Position numbers and translations under genes: made by a program | Shown here: positions 24,806 through 32,339 of the stretch, one piece after another | How the letters are laid out: every line of letters begins with the position of its first letter | Numbering within the stretch: position 1 is the first letter of the stretch | The notes under the pieces: model-generated | The model's database searches: none | What the model was told of the DNA's origin: nothing | The model's input: the letters and a program-made list of their open reading frames with translations, nothing else | Origin: an uncultured Christensenellaceae bacterium | Lineage (GTDB): Bacteria; Bacillota; Clostridia; Christensenellales; Borkfalkiaceae | Length of the DNA stretch: 36,885 nucleotides | Reading direction: 5' to 3' | Assembly (NCBI GenBank): GCA_910589015.1 | Contig: CAJUSA010000007.1 | Location: forward strand, 1-36,885

Positions 24806-25350
24806 CGAAACAACAATACCGCGACGCCGTGGAATATACCCTCGGCGCATTCGAACGGGCGGGCATCGTGCTCACACAATCGGAAAAACAGGCGATCGAA
24901 GTCGCCGATTTTGGACTGGGCAAAGTCGAAGAGATCGGTTTGCAGATCCTCACCTATGTGAACACCGAGCGATGCTGCGCCAAAGAGATGGTGTTGCGCC
25001 CCTTGCAGGTCTGCCCCGAACACCGCCATGTATCGGGTGTCGAAAACGGCGTTCCCTTCGAGGGCAAGGAAGAAACCTTCCGCGTGCGGCGCGGCGTGTG
25101 CTATCTGTATGTGGAAGGCGAACGCAACTGCGGCGCGATTGCGTTGCCCGATACCAAAGTGACCGTCTTTCATGAGATCGTCCTTCGCGAGGGCGAACAG
25201 TACACCATGCAGCCGAACACCCGCCACTGGTTCCGCGCGGGCGAAGAGGGGGCGATCGTCAGCGAATTTTCAACCAAGAGCCGCGACGAGAGCGACGTGT
25301 TCGAGGACGAAAGAATCATCAGAATTCCGGAGGAAATAGCATGCTCGTAA
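24799..25350 (+). CDS. D-lyxose/D-mannose ketol-isomerase (cupin type)
   Basis: The 183-residue protein belongs to the D-lyxose isomerase family, cupin enzymes that use a divalent metal and interconvert D-lyxose/D-xylulose and D-mannose/D-fructose. Metal-binding motifs are CPEHRH followed by EGKEETFRVRRG, and QPNTRHWFRAGEEGAIVSEF followed by the family tail STKSRDESDVFEDERIIR. ATG 24799 (GGAGA 9 nt upstream) overlaps the kinase stop by 7 nt. Between two mannosidases and a fructokinase-like gene the likely job is mannose to fructose, a route that avoids mannose-6-phosphate isomerase. Confidence 0.9.
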   Translation: MLTKQQYRDAVEYTLGAFERAGIVLTQSEKQAIEVADFGLGKVEEIGLQILTYVNTERCCAKEMVLRPLQVCPEHRHVSGVENGVPFEGKEETFRVRRGVCYLYVEGERNCGAIALPDTKVTVFHEIVLREGEQYTMQPNTRHWFRAGEEGAIVSEFSTKSRDESDVFEDERIIRIPEEIACS

Positions 25351-26195
25351 ACTTAAAAGAGATCTTAAAGATCGCGCAGGAAGAGAAAAACGCCGTGGGC
25401 ATGTTCAACGCCACGGGGTTCGATAGCTTGCAGGCGGTCGTATCTGCGGCGGAAGAGCTCAACCGCCCCGTCATTTTGGCGCACGCCGAAGTACATAATA
25501 AGTATAACGATATCGACATGGTGGGGCCCGCCATGCTTGCCGTTGCGAAAAATGCAAGTGTGCCCGTGTGCGTGCATCTCGACCACGGCACGTCGCTCGA
25601 AATGGTTTACCGCGCGTTGCGCATCGGGTTCACCTCGGTGATGATCGACGCTTCCGCACAGCCTTACGGGCGCAATCTCGCATTGACCAAGTCGGTCACG
25701 GAAATCGCGCACGCGATGAACGTGAGCGTCGAGGCGGAACTGGGCAGGCTGGCTACGGGCGAGGCTGGCTCGGGCGAGAGCGTTGCGGGCAAAGCCGAAG
25801 ATTTTTACACCGATCCCGACGAAGCGGCTCGCTTTTCGGCGCAAACGGGTATCGACGCTTTGGCGGTCGCCTTCGGCACGGCGCACGGGTTTTATACCGC
25901 GCAGCCCAAGCTCGATTTTTCGGTCGTGGAAAAATGCGCCGCGGCAACGGGGCTGCCTCTCGTCATGCACGGCGGCAGCGGCGTGAGCGAAGAGGGCTTT
26001 CATCGGGCGATCGCAAACGGTATCCGTAAGATCAATTACTATTCGTATATGTCGAAAGCGGGGTATCTTGCCGCGAAGAACGAAATCGAGAAGATGGGCA
26101 GCGGATATCTGCACGACGTGGAATATGCCGCCATGCTCGCCATGAAAGAGGATGTCAAAACGGCAATCCGCACGTTTTCGCAAGGAAAAAAATAA
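25341..26195 (+). CDS. Class II (zinc) ketose-bisphosphate aldolase
   Basis: The 284-residue enzyme of the FbaA/GatY/KbaY family cleaves a ketose phosphate to dihydroxyacetone phosphate and an aldehyde. HLDHG carries the catalytic Asp81 and zinc ligand His82; GTAHG (His182) and MHGGSG (His210) supply the other zinc ligands. Length is typical. It overlaps the isomerase gene by 10 nt, with GGAGGA before ATG. If the kinase makes fructose 1-phosphate, this aldolase could cleave it directly; if it makes the 6-phosphate, a further kinase is needed. Confidence 0.92.
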   Translation: MLVNLKEILKIAQEEKNAVGMFNATGFDSLQAVVSAAEELNRPVILAHAEVHNKYNDIDMVGPAMLAVAKNASVPVCVHLDHGTSLEMVYRALRIGFTSVMIDASAQPYGRNLALTKSVTEIAHAMNVSVEAELGRLATGEAGSGESVAGKAEDFYTDPDEAARFSAQTGIDALAVAFGTAHGFYTAQPKLDFSVVEKCAAATGLPLVMHGGSGVSEEGFHRAIANGIRKINYYSYMSKAGYLAAKNEIEKMGSGYLHDVEYAAMLAMKEDVKTAIRTFSQGKK

Positions 26196-26206
26196 TCGGT
26201 TCAAAC

Positions 26207-28138
26207 ATGATGCTTGAATATGTCAACGCAAAAATCGGCTCTCTCAACGAGCGCCGATTTTCCAACGGAAATATTTATCCCGTTACGGCGCGCCCCTTCG
26301 GTACGGCGAACTTCACCGTGCAAACCGACGGCTCGTCGAACTGGTTTTACAGTCCGCTCTCGCACGCGTTCGAGGGCATTCGCTTAACGCACCAACCCAG
26401 CCCGTGGGTGGGCGATTACGGGCACATGCTCTTTTTGCCCTTCACGGGGGATCTTGCCCGCAGTCCGCAGGCAAGGTGGTCGAGCTACCGCCCCAACGAG
26501 GCAACGCTTTTTCCGCATTGTATCGAGGCGTATCTGCAACGTTACCGCATCAAGGTTTCGCTTACGTCCTCGGTGCGCGGCGCGCGGTTCGTGCTGGAAA
26601 ACGATACGCAAAAGGAAACGGGTTTTGCGCTGTTGCCTTATGCGCATAGTGCGTTCGAGGTTGCGGGGAATGAGGCAACGGGCTATACCGACGCGCAGTC
26701 GGTGTGGGATTTCAAGGGCTTGCGCGGTTATTTTTATCTGCGCTTTTCCGAACCGCCCGTGCGCGTGCAACCTCTCGAGCAGGGCGGAGTCGCGCTGTCG
26801 TTTGCGGGCAGGCGCGTGGAAATTTCCGTCGCGCAGAGTTTTATTTCCGCCGAACAGGCGAAACGCAATTACATGCTCGAACTGCACTTAAAATCTTTTG
26901 CACAGCTTAAAAAAGAGGGTGAAAACGAGTGGGAAGAGGCGCTCTCGCGCATCGAAGTTTCGGGTGAAAATCCCGCGCGGCGCAACATGTTTTACAGTTG
27001 CCTTTACCGCACCATGCTCTATCCGCGCGTGTTCCACGAGTACGACGAAGGGGGCATGCCCTTGCATTACAACGCCGATACGCAAAAAACCGAGCGCGGC
27101 GTGTTCTACACCGATAACGGGTTTTGGGATACCTACCGCACCGTGTATCCGCTTTTAAGCCTGATCATGCCCGCGCGCGTGCGCGAAATGATCGAGGGCT
27201 TCGTCAATTACGCCGAAGAAACGGGCTGGCTGCCCAAATGGCTCAGTCCGGGGGAATTCGGACTGATGCCCGGCACGCTCGTCGAGGCGGTGATCGCCGA
27301 CGCCTGCGTGAAGGGGATCGTCGGCGGAGAGTTGCGCAAACGGGCGTATCGCGCGCTTCTGAAAAATGCCTACGAATCGGGCGCGGGTACGCGGCACGGC
27401 AGAACGGGCGCCGAGGAATATCTCAAATACGGCTACGTTCCCTCGTCGTTCCGCGAAAGCGTCAACCATACCTGCGACTGCGCTTACGGGGATTTTTGTA
27501 TCGCGCAGGTGGCGCGGCTCGAAGGCGACGAGCAACAGGCGCAGGCGCTCTTCGCGCGCAGTAAGAATTATCAAAACCTCTTCGATGAGAAGAGCGGATT
27601 TTTGCGCGGTAAGGACGAAGAAGGGCGTTTCAAACCCTGTTTCAACCCTTGCGACTGGGGTGGCGATTACTGTGAGGGCGGCGCCTGGCAGAACGCGTTT
27701 GCCGTATATCACGACGTCGAGGGGCTTGCCGCGCTTTACGGCGGGAAGGAAAAACTATGCGAAAAATTAGACGGGCTGTTTGCAACGCCGCCTATTTTCG
27801 AAACGGGCGGCTACGGCGAAGAGATCCACGAAATGAGCGAGATGGCGAGCGTCGACTTCGGACAATGCGCTATTTCCAACCAGCCGAGTTTTCATTTGCC
27901 CTGGCTCTATTCCGCGCTCGGGCAGCAGGAAAAAACAATATATTGGGTGGAAAAGCTCGTCAACGAGGCGTTTTCGTGCACGGTGGACGGATTTCCCGGC
28001 GACGAGGACAACGGCACGATGGCGGCGTGGTATGTGTTTGCCTGCCTCGGATATTATCCGCTCTGCCCCGCAAAAGCGGAATTTGTTCCCTCGAAACCGC
28101 TTTTTCAGAAAATCAAGATAATCAAAAAAGAATCATAG
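26207..28138 (+). CDS. Alpha-mannosidase, glycoside hydrolase family 92
   Basis: The 643-residue protein resembles GH92 calcium-dependent exo-alpha-mannosidases (mostly alpha-1,2), inverting enzymes that trim N-glycans and yeast mannan. Family motifs include FYTDNGFWDTYRTVYPLL, WLPKWLSPGEFGLMPGT, PCDWGGDYCEGGAWQNAF and the catalytic-base segment GDEDNG (598-603) followed by AAWYVFACLGYYPLCP. No signal peptide is seen, so unlike many Bacteroidota members it should work inside the cell. It is somewhat shorter than common GH92 proteins. Adjacent ATG codons at 26207 and 26210 are both possible starts; the ribosome-binding site is weak. Last gene of the operon. Confidence 0.93.
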   Translation: MMLEYVNAKIGSLNERRFSNGNIYPVTARPFGTANFTVQTDGSSNWFYSPLSHAFEGIRLTHQPSPWVGDYGHMLFLPFTGDLARSPQARWSSYRPNEATLFPHCIEAYLQRYRIKVSLTSSVRGARFVLENDTQKETGFALLPYAHSAFEVAGNEATGYTDAQSVWDFKGLRGYFYLRFSEPPVRVQPLEQGGVALSFAGRRVEISVAQSFISAEQAKRNYMLELHLKSFAQLKKEGENEWEEALSRIEVSGENPARRNMFYSCLYRTMLYPRVFHEYDEGGMPLHYNADTQKTERGVFYTDNGFWDTYRTVYPLLSLIMPARVREMIEGFVNYAEETGWLPKWLSPGEFGLMPGTLVEAVIADACVKGIVGGELRKRAYRALLKNAYESGAGTRHGRTGAEEYLKYGYVPSSFRESVNHTCDCAYGDFCIAQVARLEGDEQQAQALFARSKNYQNLFDEKSGFLRGKDEEGRFKPCFNPCDWGGDYCEGGAWQNAFAVYHDVEGLAALYGGKEKLCEKLDGLFATPPIFETGGYGEEIHEMSEMASVDFGQCAISNQPSFHLPWLYSALGQQEKTIYWVEKLVNEAFSCTVDGFPGDEDNGTMAAWYVFACLGYYPLCPAKAEFVPSKPLFQKIKIIKKES

Positions 28139-28139
28139 C

Positions 28140-28169
28140 GGCATTTTTGCGCTTTTTTCACGCATAAAA
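28140..28169 (+). promoter_or_regulatory. Possible forespore sigma-G/F promoter for spoVAC
   Basis: GGCAT (28140-28144) and CATAAAA (28163-28169) are separated by 18 nt, each one mismatch or so from the forespore consensus (GHATR / CATNHTA). spoVA genes are sigma-G dependent in Bacillus. The call rests on this short match only. Confidence 0.25.
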
Positions 28170-28196
28170 CAAAGGAAAAAGCTGCAAAATATTACC

Positions 28197-28304
28197 ATGA
28201 AAAAGATTCAGGACAACGCTCTGGGTAAAACGCGCGACGAACGCGAAAGTTGCTTTGCGGAAGGGAAATCCGAACGCAACCGTCCCGAAGGGGGTGCGCG
28301 GTGA
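28197..28304 (+). CDS. 35-codon ORF coupled to spoVAC
   Basis: ATG 28197 opens a hydrophilic 35-residue frame (MKKIQDNALGKTRDERESC and on) that ends in TGA overlapping the GTG start of spoVAC (GTGA 28301-28304). Charged composition, no motif. The upstream AAAGGA is about 20 nt away, too far for a normal ribosome-binding site. The stop/start overlap is the only positive sign. Confidence 0.35.
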   Translation: MKKIQDNALGKTRDERESCFAEGKSERNRPEGGAR

Positions 28305-28753
28305 CCAAGCAGAAAACCAAGGGTAACCGCAATTATATCGAATACGTCAACTCGTTCGATCCGCCCACGCAACACTTCAAAACGTGTTTCCGCGCCTTCA
28401 TGGTCGGCGGGTTCATCTGCACGATCGGGCAGTTTCTGCGCTATATGCTCGAATTTGCGGGCATGGCGGGCGACGAGCTCGCGGGCACGGTTTCGGTCAT
28501 TCTCATCTTTATCGGTACCCTGCTTACGGGCTTGGGCGTGTACGACCGCATCGGCAAGAACGCGGGCGCGGGCAGCATCGTGCCCATAACGGGCTTTGCA
28601 AACTCGGTCGCCTCGCCTGCGATCGAATTCAAAACCGAGGGCTATGTTTACGGCATGGCGGCAAAGATGTTCATCGTCGCGGGACCGATCATCGTATTCG
28701 GCGTTTCGGCGGGCGCGGCGGTCGGGCTCATTTATTGGCTGATGGCTTTATAA
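28301..28753 (+). CDS. spoVAC: Stage V sporulation protein AC
   Basis: From GTG 28301 (GAAGGGGG upstream; the longer TTG start at 28250 is in the 35-codon ORF) the protein has 150 residues. It matches SpoVAC: a short hydrophilic head (NYIEYVNSFDPPTQHFKTCF), then membrane segments with the family signatures LLTGLGVYDRIGKNAGAGSI and VPITGFANSVASPAIEFKTE. In Bacillus it forms part of the inner spore membrane channel for dipicolinic acid; SpoVAC alone behaves as a mechanosensitive channel. The usual partners spoVAD and spoVAE do not follow here, which is unusual. Confidence 0.93.
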   Translation: MTKQKTKGNRNYIEYVNSFDPPTQHFKTCFRAFMVGGFICTIGQFLRYMLEFAGMAGDELAGTVSVILIFIGTLLTGLGVYDRIGKNAGAGSIVPITGFANSVASPAIEFKTEGYVYGMAAKMFIVAGPIIVFGVSAGAAVGLIYWLMAL

Positions 28754-28771
28754 AAATTTTGCGCAAAAGAG

Positions 28772-28800
28772 TTGAAATTCCCGCACGGGTGTGATATAAT
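28772..28800 (+). promoter_or_regulatory. Promoter of the DUF1858 gene
   Basis: TTGAAA (28772-28777), 17 nt, TATAAT (28795-28800), 34 nt before the ATG. Confidence 0.8.
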
Positions 28801-28833
28801 AACGCTCGCAAAGAGCAAAAGGAGTAAAATATC

Positions 28834-29028
28834 ATGGCAAAGATCACGAAAGATACCTTGATTGCGGAATGTCTGGAAATCAATCCCGATTCCGCGCGGA
28901 TTTTGCAGGAAGCAGGCATGCACTGTTTCGGCTGCGCGATGGCGCACGGCGAAACCATCGAAGAGGCGGTCGCCGTTCACGGCGAGGACCTCGACGCCCT
29001 GCTTACCCGTTTGAACGAAGGTATTTAA
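28834..29028 (+). CDS. DUF1858 small protein with CxxC motif
   Basis: The 64-residue protein is a stand-alone DUF1858 domain (ITKDTLIAECLEINPDSARI, GMHCFGCAMAHGETIEEAV), related to the N-terminal domain of ScdA/RIC iron-sulfur repair proteins and to hybrid-cluster-associated proteins. The CFGC pair may bind a metal or do thiol-disulfide chemistry; its function is not established. AAAGGAG precedes ATG. It forms its own unit between a promoter and a terminator. Confidence 0.88.
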   Translation: MAKITKDTLIAECLEINPDSARILQEAGMHCFGCAMAHGETIEEAVAVHGEDLDALLTRLNEGI

Positions 29029-29034
29029 CAAAAC

Positions 29035-29068
29035 AAAAAAGCTCTTCCTGCGGGAAGAGCTTTTTTTT
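29035..29068. terminator. Bidirectional intrinsic terminator
   Basis: AAAAAA, GCTCTTCC (29041-29048), loop TGCG, GGAAGAGC (29053-29060), TTTTTTTT. With A and T tracts on both sides it can end the DUF1858 gene on the plus strand and the GH127 gene on the minus strand. Confidence 0.92.
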
Positions 29069-30869
29069 ATAAAAACCAGATCTGCATATCGTTTTCCCCG
29101 CGGTTTGCCCACATAAAATAGGGGATCAGTTTCAATGTGATCTTTTCGCGCGTCGGCGGTTGGTAGGAATAGAGCGCCGCGGAAGAATGCAGCCGCTCGG
29201 CGGGCAGGGTAAGGGTGAACATGCCTTCGCGTTCGATGCTTGTAGGTTCGGGCGCGGAAAGCACGATATTGCGCAGATTTATGCCGTTATCCCTGCCTTC
29301 GGCGCAAAGGACGAGGGGGCCGTAGCCGACGGCTTTTCTGCCGCTGTTCGCGATGACGTTTTCATTGGCGTAAAGAAAGCGCGGGCGCATTTCGAAATTC
29401 AGTTCGATTTCCGTCGTACCCTTCGCCTTGACGGTGAAATAACCGTCTTTGCAAACGGGTGCAACCGCTTTTCCGTTTACCGAACAGGTGAAGTTTTCGC
29501 ACCAGACGGGAACCCTCAGTTTCAGCATGCCGTTGCCCGCCGCTAAAATATGCACGTCGCCGTCGTAGGGGAATCCCGCGTGCATGGTGAGTTTCAAGTT
29601 TCCGCGTTCGGTTTCGGACGAGATATATTGGTTGATATAGACGCAGTCCCGATCTTCATCGTAAATAAATTCGCCGATTCTGCCGATAAAGCGCGTAAAA
29701 TTCGGCGGACAGCATGAGCAGTCGAACACCTCGACGCGCTCTATGATCGGTTGGTAGGGGTATCCTTTCGTTTTGCGTGCGAATCGGACGTGCGCCGTGT
29801 TTGCTTCGAGGGGGTTGGTATAGAAAAATCCCTTGCCGTCGACAGACTGTCCCGCCAACAAATTGTTATATACGACGCGCTCGAACACGTCGTGATATTC
29901 GGCTTTCTTGTGCGATTTGAAAAGACTGACGCAAAAGAGTGCAAGGGCGATCGCCGAGCACGTTTCACTGTATGCATATTCGTTGGGCAGGTCGTACGGC
30001 GCGGTAAAACATTCGCCGAAATAGTGCGATCCCGTGCCGCCCGTGATATACATTTTCGTTTGGGTTATGCTTTGAAAAAGCGTTTGCGCCGCATGCAGAA
30101 GGGCGTCGTCCTGCGTCAATCTTCCCGTTTCCGCCATGGCGGTATAAAGATAGAGCGCGCGCACGGCATGCCCGCATGCTTCCGTCTGTTCTCTGACGGG
30201 CAGGTGCGACTGATCGTACGTCCGGTCGAAAACGGGGTAAATGTCTTCCGCCCGCCTGCCGCGTTCGTCGAGGAAAAATTGAGCCAACGCAAGGTATTTC
30301 CGCTCGCAGGTACACCGATACAAACGGACGAGCGCCAGCTCGATTTCGGGATGTCCGCACGTTGTAAACTGCGTGTCGCGCCTGACGAGGAAGCGCTCGT
30401 AGATGCAGTCGGCATATCGGCGCATGACGCTTAACAGTTTTTGATTGAGTCTCGCATCAGAGAGGGCGACCGCCGCTTCGATGAGATGTCCCGCGCAATA
30501 AAGCTCGTGTTCGGTGCGTTCCGCAAAGATCTTATCGGGCTTATAAACCTGATAGTAACTGTTAAAATAGCCGTCGGGCAGTTGCGCTGCGGCGATTTTA
30601 TCCACGGTATCGTCGACGATTTTCTTTACTTCGCCGTTCGGGAAGTCGGGATACAGATACGCCGCCGATTCCAACCATTTTGCTACGTCGGAATCGAAAA
30701 ATATGTGCGGCGGAGGATCGCGTTTCACGCAGTCGAGCGCGGCGAACCGTCCCGTTTTCAAAAACCGACGGTAAACGTTCATCAAGGAAACGCACGCGTT
30801 TTTTTCGCGCATGTCCTGCCAGAACCCGTCTAAAAGCGTTGCTCTCTTTTCGCTGTCTTGTCTTGTCAT
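29067..30869 (-). CDS. Beta-L-arabinofuranosidase, glycoside hydrolase family 127 (DUF1680)
   Basis: The 600-residue protein has the GH127 (alpha/alpha)6 barrel and beta-sandwich layout (YITGGTGSHYFGECF, ERVVYNNLLAGQSVDGKGFF). Residues matching the zinc-cysteine centre of the characterised enzyme HypBA1 are Glu302 and Cys304 in YSETC and Cys386-Cys387 in CSCCPPNFTRF. HypBA1 uses a cysteine nucleophile to release L-arabinofuranose from hydroxyproline-linked glycans. No signal peptide, so cytoplasmic. A GGGGGGAAGGA ribosome-binding site precedes ATG 30869. It has its own promoter and no transporter next to it. Other GH127-related specificities cannot be excluded. Confidence 0.9.
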   Translation of the reverse strand: MTRQDSEKRATLLDGFWQDMREKNACVSLMNVYRRFLKTGRFAALDCVKRDPPPHIFFDSDVAKWLESAAYLYPDFPNGEVKKIVDDTVDKIAAAQLPDGYFNSYYQVYKPDKIFAERTEHELYCAGHLIEAAVALSDARLNQKLLSVMRRYADCIYERFLVRRDTQFTTCGHPEIELALVRLYRCTCERKYLALAQFFLDERGRRAEDIYPVFDRTYDQSHLPVREQTEACGHAVRALYLYTAMAETGRLTQDDALLHAAQTLFQSITQTKMYITGGTGSHYFGECFTAPYDLPNEYAYSETCSAIALALFCVSLFKSHKKAEYHDVFERVVYNNLLAGQSVDGKGFFYTNPLEANTAHVRFARKTKGYPYQPIIERVEVFDCSCCPPNFTRFIGRIGEFIYDEDRDCVYINQYISSETERGNLKLTMHAGFPYDGDVHILAAGNGMLKLRVPVWCENFTCSVNGKAVAPVCKDGYFTVKAKGTTEIELNFEMRPRFLYANENVIANSGRKAVGYGPLVLCAEGRDNGINLRNIVLSAPEPTSIEREGMFTLTLPAERLHSSAALYSYQPPTREKITLKLIPYFMWANRGENDMQIWFL

Positions 30870-30901
30870 TCCTTCCCCCCTGATACAAATAGATCGCCTG
30901 T

Positions 30902-30930
30902 ATTATAAACGTGGCGCCGTTTTTTGTCAA
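30902..30930 (-). promoter_or_regulatory. Promoter of the GH127 gene
   Basis: On the minus strand, TTGACA (30930-30925), 17 nt, TATAAT (30907-30902): a perfect sigma-A consensus. It lies just after the stop of the WYL regulator gene. The spacer includes the palindrome GGCGCC, a possible operator. Confidence 0.85.
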
Positions 30931-30945
30931 GAGACAAATGCAAAT

Positions 30946-31869
30946 CTAAGCATACGCCGCCGCGATTTTTTGCGCCTCGTCGCGCACGCGTTCGCAAAGC
31001 GACTGCGGAAAGATGACGCGGAACCCCGTTCCCATCGAGAGAATCTTGCCCGCGAGCGATTCGTCGTCGGGCAGGGACACTTCTGCGATCAGCCGTCCGT
31101 CGCGCTCGGTGATGATGTTTTCCACGCCCAGCCATTCCTCGGCAAGGGGCAGGGCGTCGGGCGATATTTCAAAGCGCGCGTCGAGCGAATTTTCGTTTTT
31201 CCAGAACGAAAGGGGAATGTTCTCGCGCGAAAAATCCACCTTTTCGAAGGTTTCGCACGTGTGCTGTATCGAGCGGATCCGCCCGATTTTGAACAGACGG
31301 AAATCGTCGCGCAGCATGCAGAAGGCGTAAAGATACCAGATATTTTGCTTATATACGAGCAGAAGGGGCTTTATTCTGCGCCGCGACTGCTCGCCGCCGC
31401 GGTCGATGTAGCAAATTTCAAGGCATTCCCGCTCTTCCACGGCTTTTTCCGCCAGCGCGAGCTTTTCGGAAAATTTCCCCGCGCTGCCCCAGTCGCCGCT
31501 GTCTACGAGGATATTGCCCGAAAGCGCCCGATCGAATTTTTCTTCCTTGCTCGCCTGCGTCAGCTTGGAAATGGCGGAATCGAGCGCCTTGTCGGGCAGT
31601 TGTCCGCGGAACGCGAAGAGGGCGTCGAGCGTTTTATCGTATTCTTCGCGCGTCATCAACCCTTTGGGCAGTTTGTAGCAGTCGGAAATATAGATGCCGC
31701 CGCGCGCGCCCTGCGCAATGTCGATGGGCACGCCCGAAACCGTCATTTCGTCGATATAGCGGTAGATCGATCGCGTCGAACAAGAGAATTTTTCGGCGAG
31801 TTCGCCCGCCGTCGCCTTGCGGTTGTTCATCAGCGTGAATAAAATGCCGAGCATGATCTGATATTTCAT
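30946..31869 (-). CDS. HTH and WYL-domain transcriptional regulator (YafY family)
   Basis: From ATG 31869 (GGGGAAACAAG upstream; a start 20 codons earlier lacks a ribosome-binding site) the protein has 307 residues. The N-terminal helix-turn-helix is MLGILFTLMNNRKATAGELA and EKFSCSTRSIYRYIDEM, with a wing in VPIDIAQGARGGIYI. The WYL domain (about 125-300) includes ICYIDRGGEQSRRRIKPLLL and WYLYAFC. WYL proteins sense small ligands, often nucleic-acid or nucleotide-like. It lies upstream of the GH127 gene on the same strand and may control it, or act elsewhere. Confidence 0.9.
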   Translation of the reverse strand: MKYQIMLGILFTLMNNRKATAGELAEKFSCSTRSIYRYIDEMTVSGVPIDIAQGARGGIYISDCYKLPKGLMTREEYDKTLDALFAFRGQLPDKALDSAISKLTQASKEEKFDRALSGNILVDSGDWGSAGKFSEKLALAEKAVEERECLEICYIDRGGEQSRRRIKPLLLVYKQNIWYLYAFCMLRDDFRLFKIGRIRSIQHTCETFEKVDFSRENIPLSFWKNENSLDARFEISPDALPLAEEWLGVENIITERDGRLIAEVSLPDDESLAGKILSMGTGFRVIFPQSLCERVRDEAQKIAAAYA

Positions 31870-31961
31870 CTTGTTTCCCCGTATAATATTTTTTTGAAAA
31901 AGATAAAAATATTTTATCAAACTTGCCAATATATGTCAACTATTTTGCGTATAATGGGGGT

Positions 31962-32138
31962 ATGATGAACATGATGGAAAAAACGGTGGAAGAATACCGC
32001 GCGCGCTTAAAACGCGAACGCAACGAAGAGCTTGCACGTTGGCTTGCCGTGCCGCGCACCCGCGAGGAAGCGCTCGCGCTGCTCTATGAAATCGGCGATC
32101 TGTACGGGAACGACCGTTCGGAACGCGGCGCAGTGTAA
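31962..32138 (+). CDS. 58-residue charged small protein
   Basis: ATG 31962 follows GGGGG (spacing 2-3 nt, close). The peptide (MEKTVEEYRARLKRERNEEL and on) is almost entirely helical and highly charged. There is no known motif. It is divergent from the WYL regulator across 92 bp. Codon use resembles the neighbours, which favours a real gene. Function unknown. Confidence 0.6.
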   Translation: MMNMMEKTVEEYRARLKRERNEELARWLAVPRTREEALALLYEIGDLYGNDRSERGAV

Positions 32139-32165
32139 ATTTTTGAAAAATTTTCCTGTAAGAAT

Positions 32166-32194
32166 TTGACAAACGCATCGCATAGGTGTATAAT
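32166..32194 (+). promoter_or_regulatory. Promoter of the tyrS operon
   Basis: TTGACA (32166-32171), 17 nt, TATAAT (32189-32194): perfect consensus. Transcription would start near 32200-32202, leaving a leader of about 140 nt before tyrS. Confidence 0.88.
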
Positions 32195-32200
32195 ACGGCT

Positions 32201-32257
32201 ATGCAAAAATGTTACGTTGCAATTTACGGATCGTTCTATTACCCCGTTGCGGGGTAA
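32201..32257 (+). CDS. Tyrosine-rich leader peptide of tyrS (putative attenuator)
   Basis: An 18-codon ORF reads MQKCYVAIYGSFYYPVAG, with tyrosine at codons 5, 9, 13 and 14, far above the usual 3-4 %. It lies in the leader of the tyrosyl-tRNA synthetase gene and ends inside a hairpin upstream of a terminator, the classic layout of ribosome-stalling attenuation. Low charged tRNA-Tyr would stall the ribosome on codons 13-14. No Shine-Dalgarno is obvious, and the ATG sits at the expected transcription start, so translation may be leaderless. Function is inferred from layout. Confidence 0.6.
   Translation: MQKCYVAIYGSFYYPVAG
32239..32257 (+). promoter_or_regulatory. Leader hairpin over the Tyr13-Tyr14 codons
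   Basis: TTACCCC (32239-32245), loop GTTGC, GGGGTAA (32251-32257) form a perfect 7-bp stem covering most of Tyr codons 13-14 and the stop codon of the leader ORF. A ribosome stalled at these codons would block the 5' arm. GTTGCG or GCGCG at 32267-32274 can pair with parts of the terminator arms, giving a possible antiterminator. Confidence 0.6.
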
Positions 32258-32293
32258 GAATTTTCTGTTGCGCGTTTAACTTTTCGGCTTTCG

Positions 32294-32320
32294 GTTTGCG
32301 CGTACACGCAAACTTTTTTT
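32294..32320 (+). terminator. Attenuator terminator immediately before tyrS
   Basis: GTTTGCG (32294-32300), loop CGTACA, CGCAAAC (32307-32313), then seven T. It stands between the promoter and tyrS with no gene end to serve except the leader ORF, so it must be conditional if tyrS is expressed from this promoter. Confidence 0.85.
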
Positions 32321-32339
32321 AATATATAGGAGTACGGTT

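Noticed and set aside
32200..32339. T-box riboswitch upstream of tyrS
   Set aside because: The leader is only about 140 nt and lacks the conserved AGGGUGGNACCGCG-type T-box sequence and any UGGN bulge.
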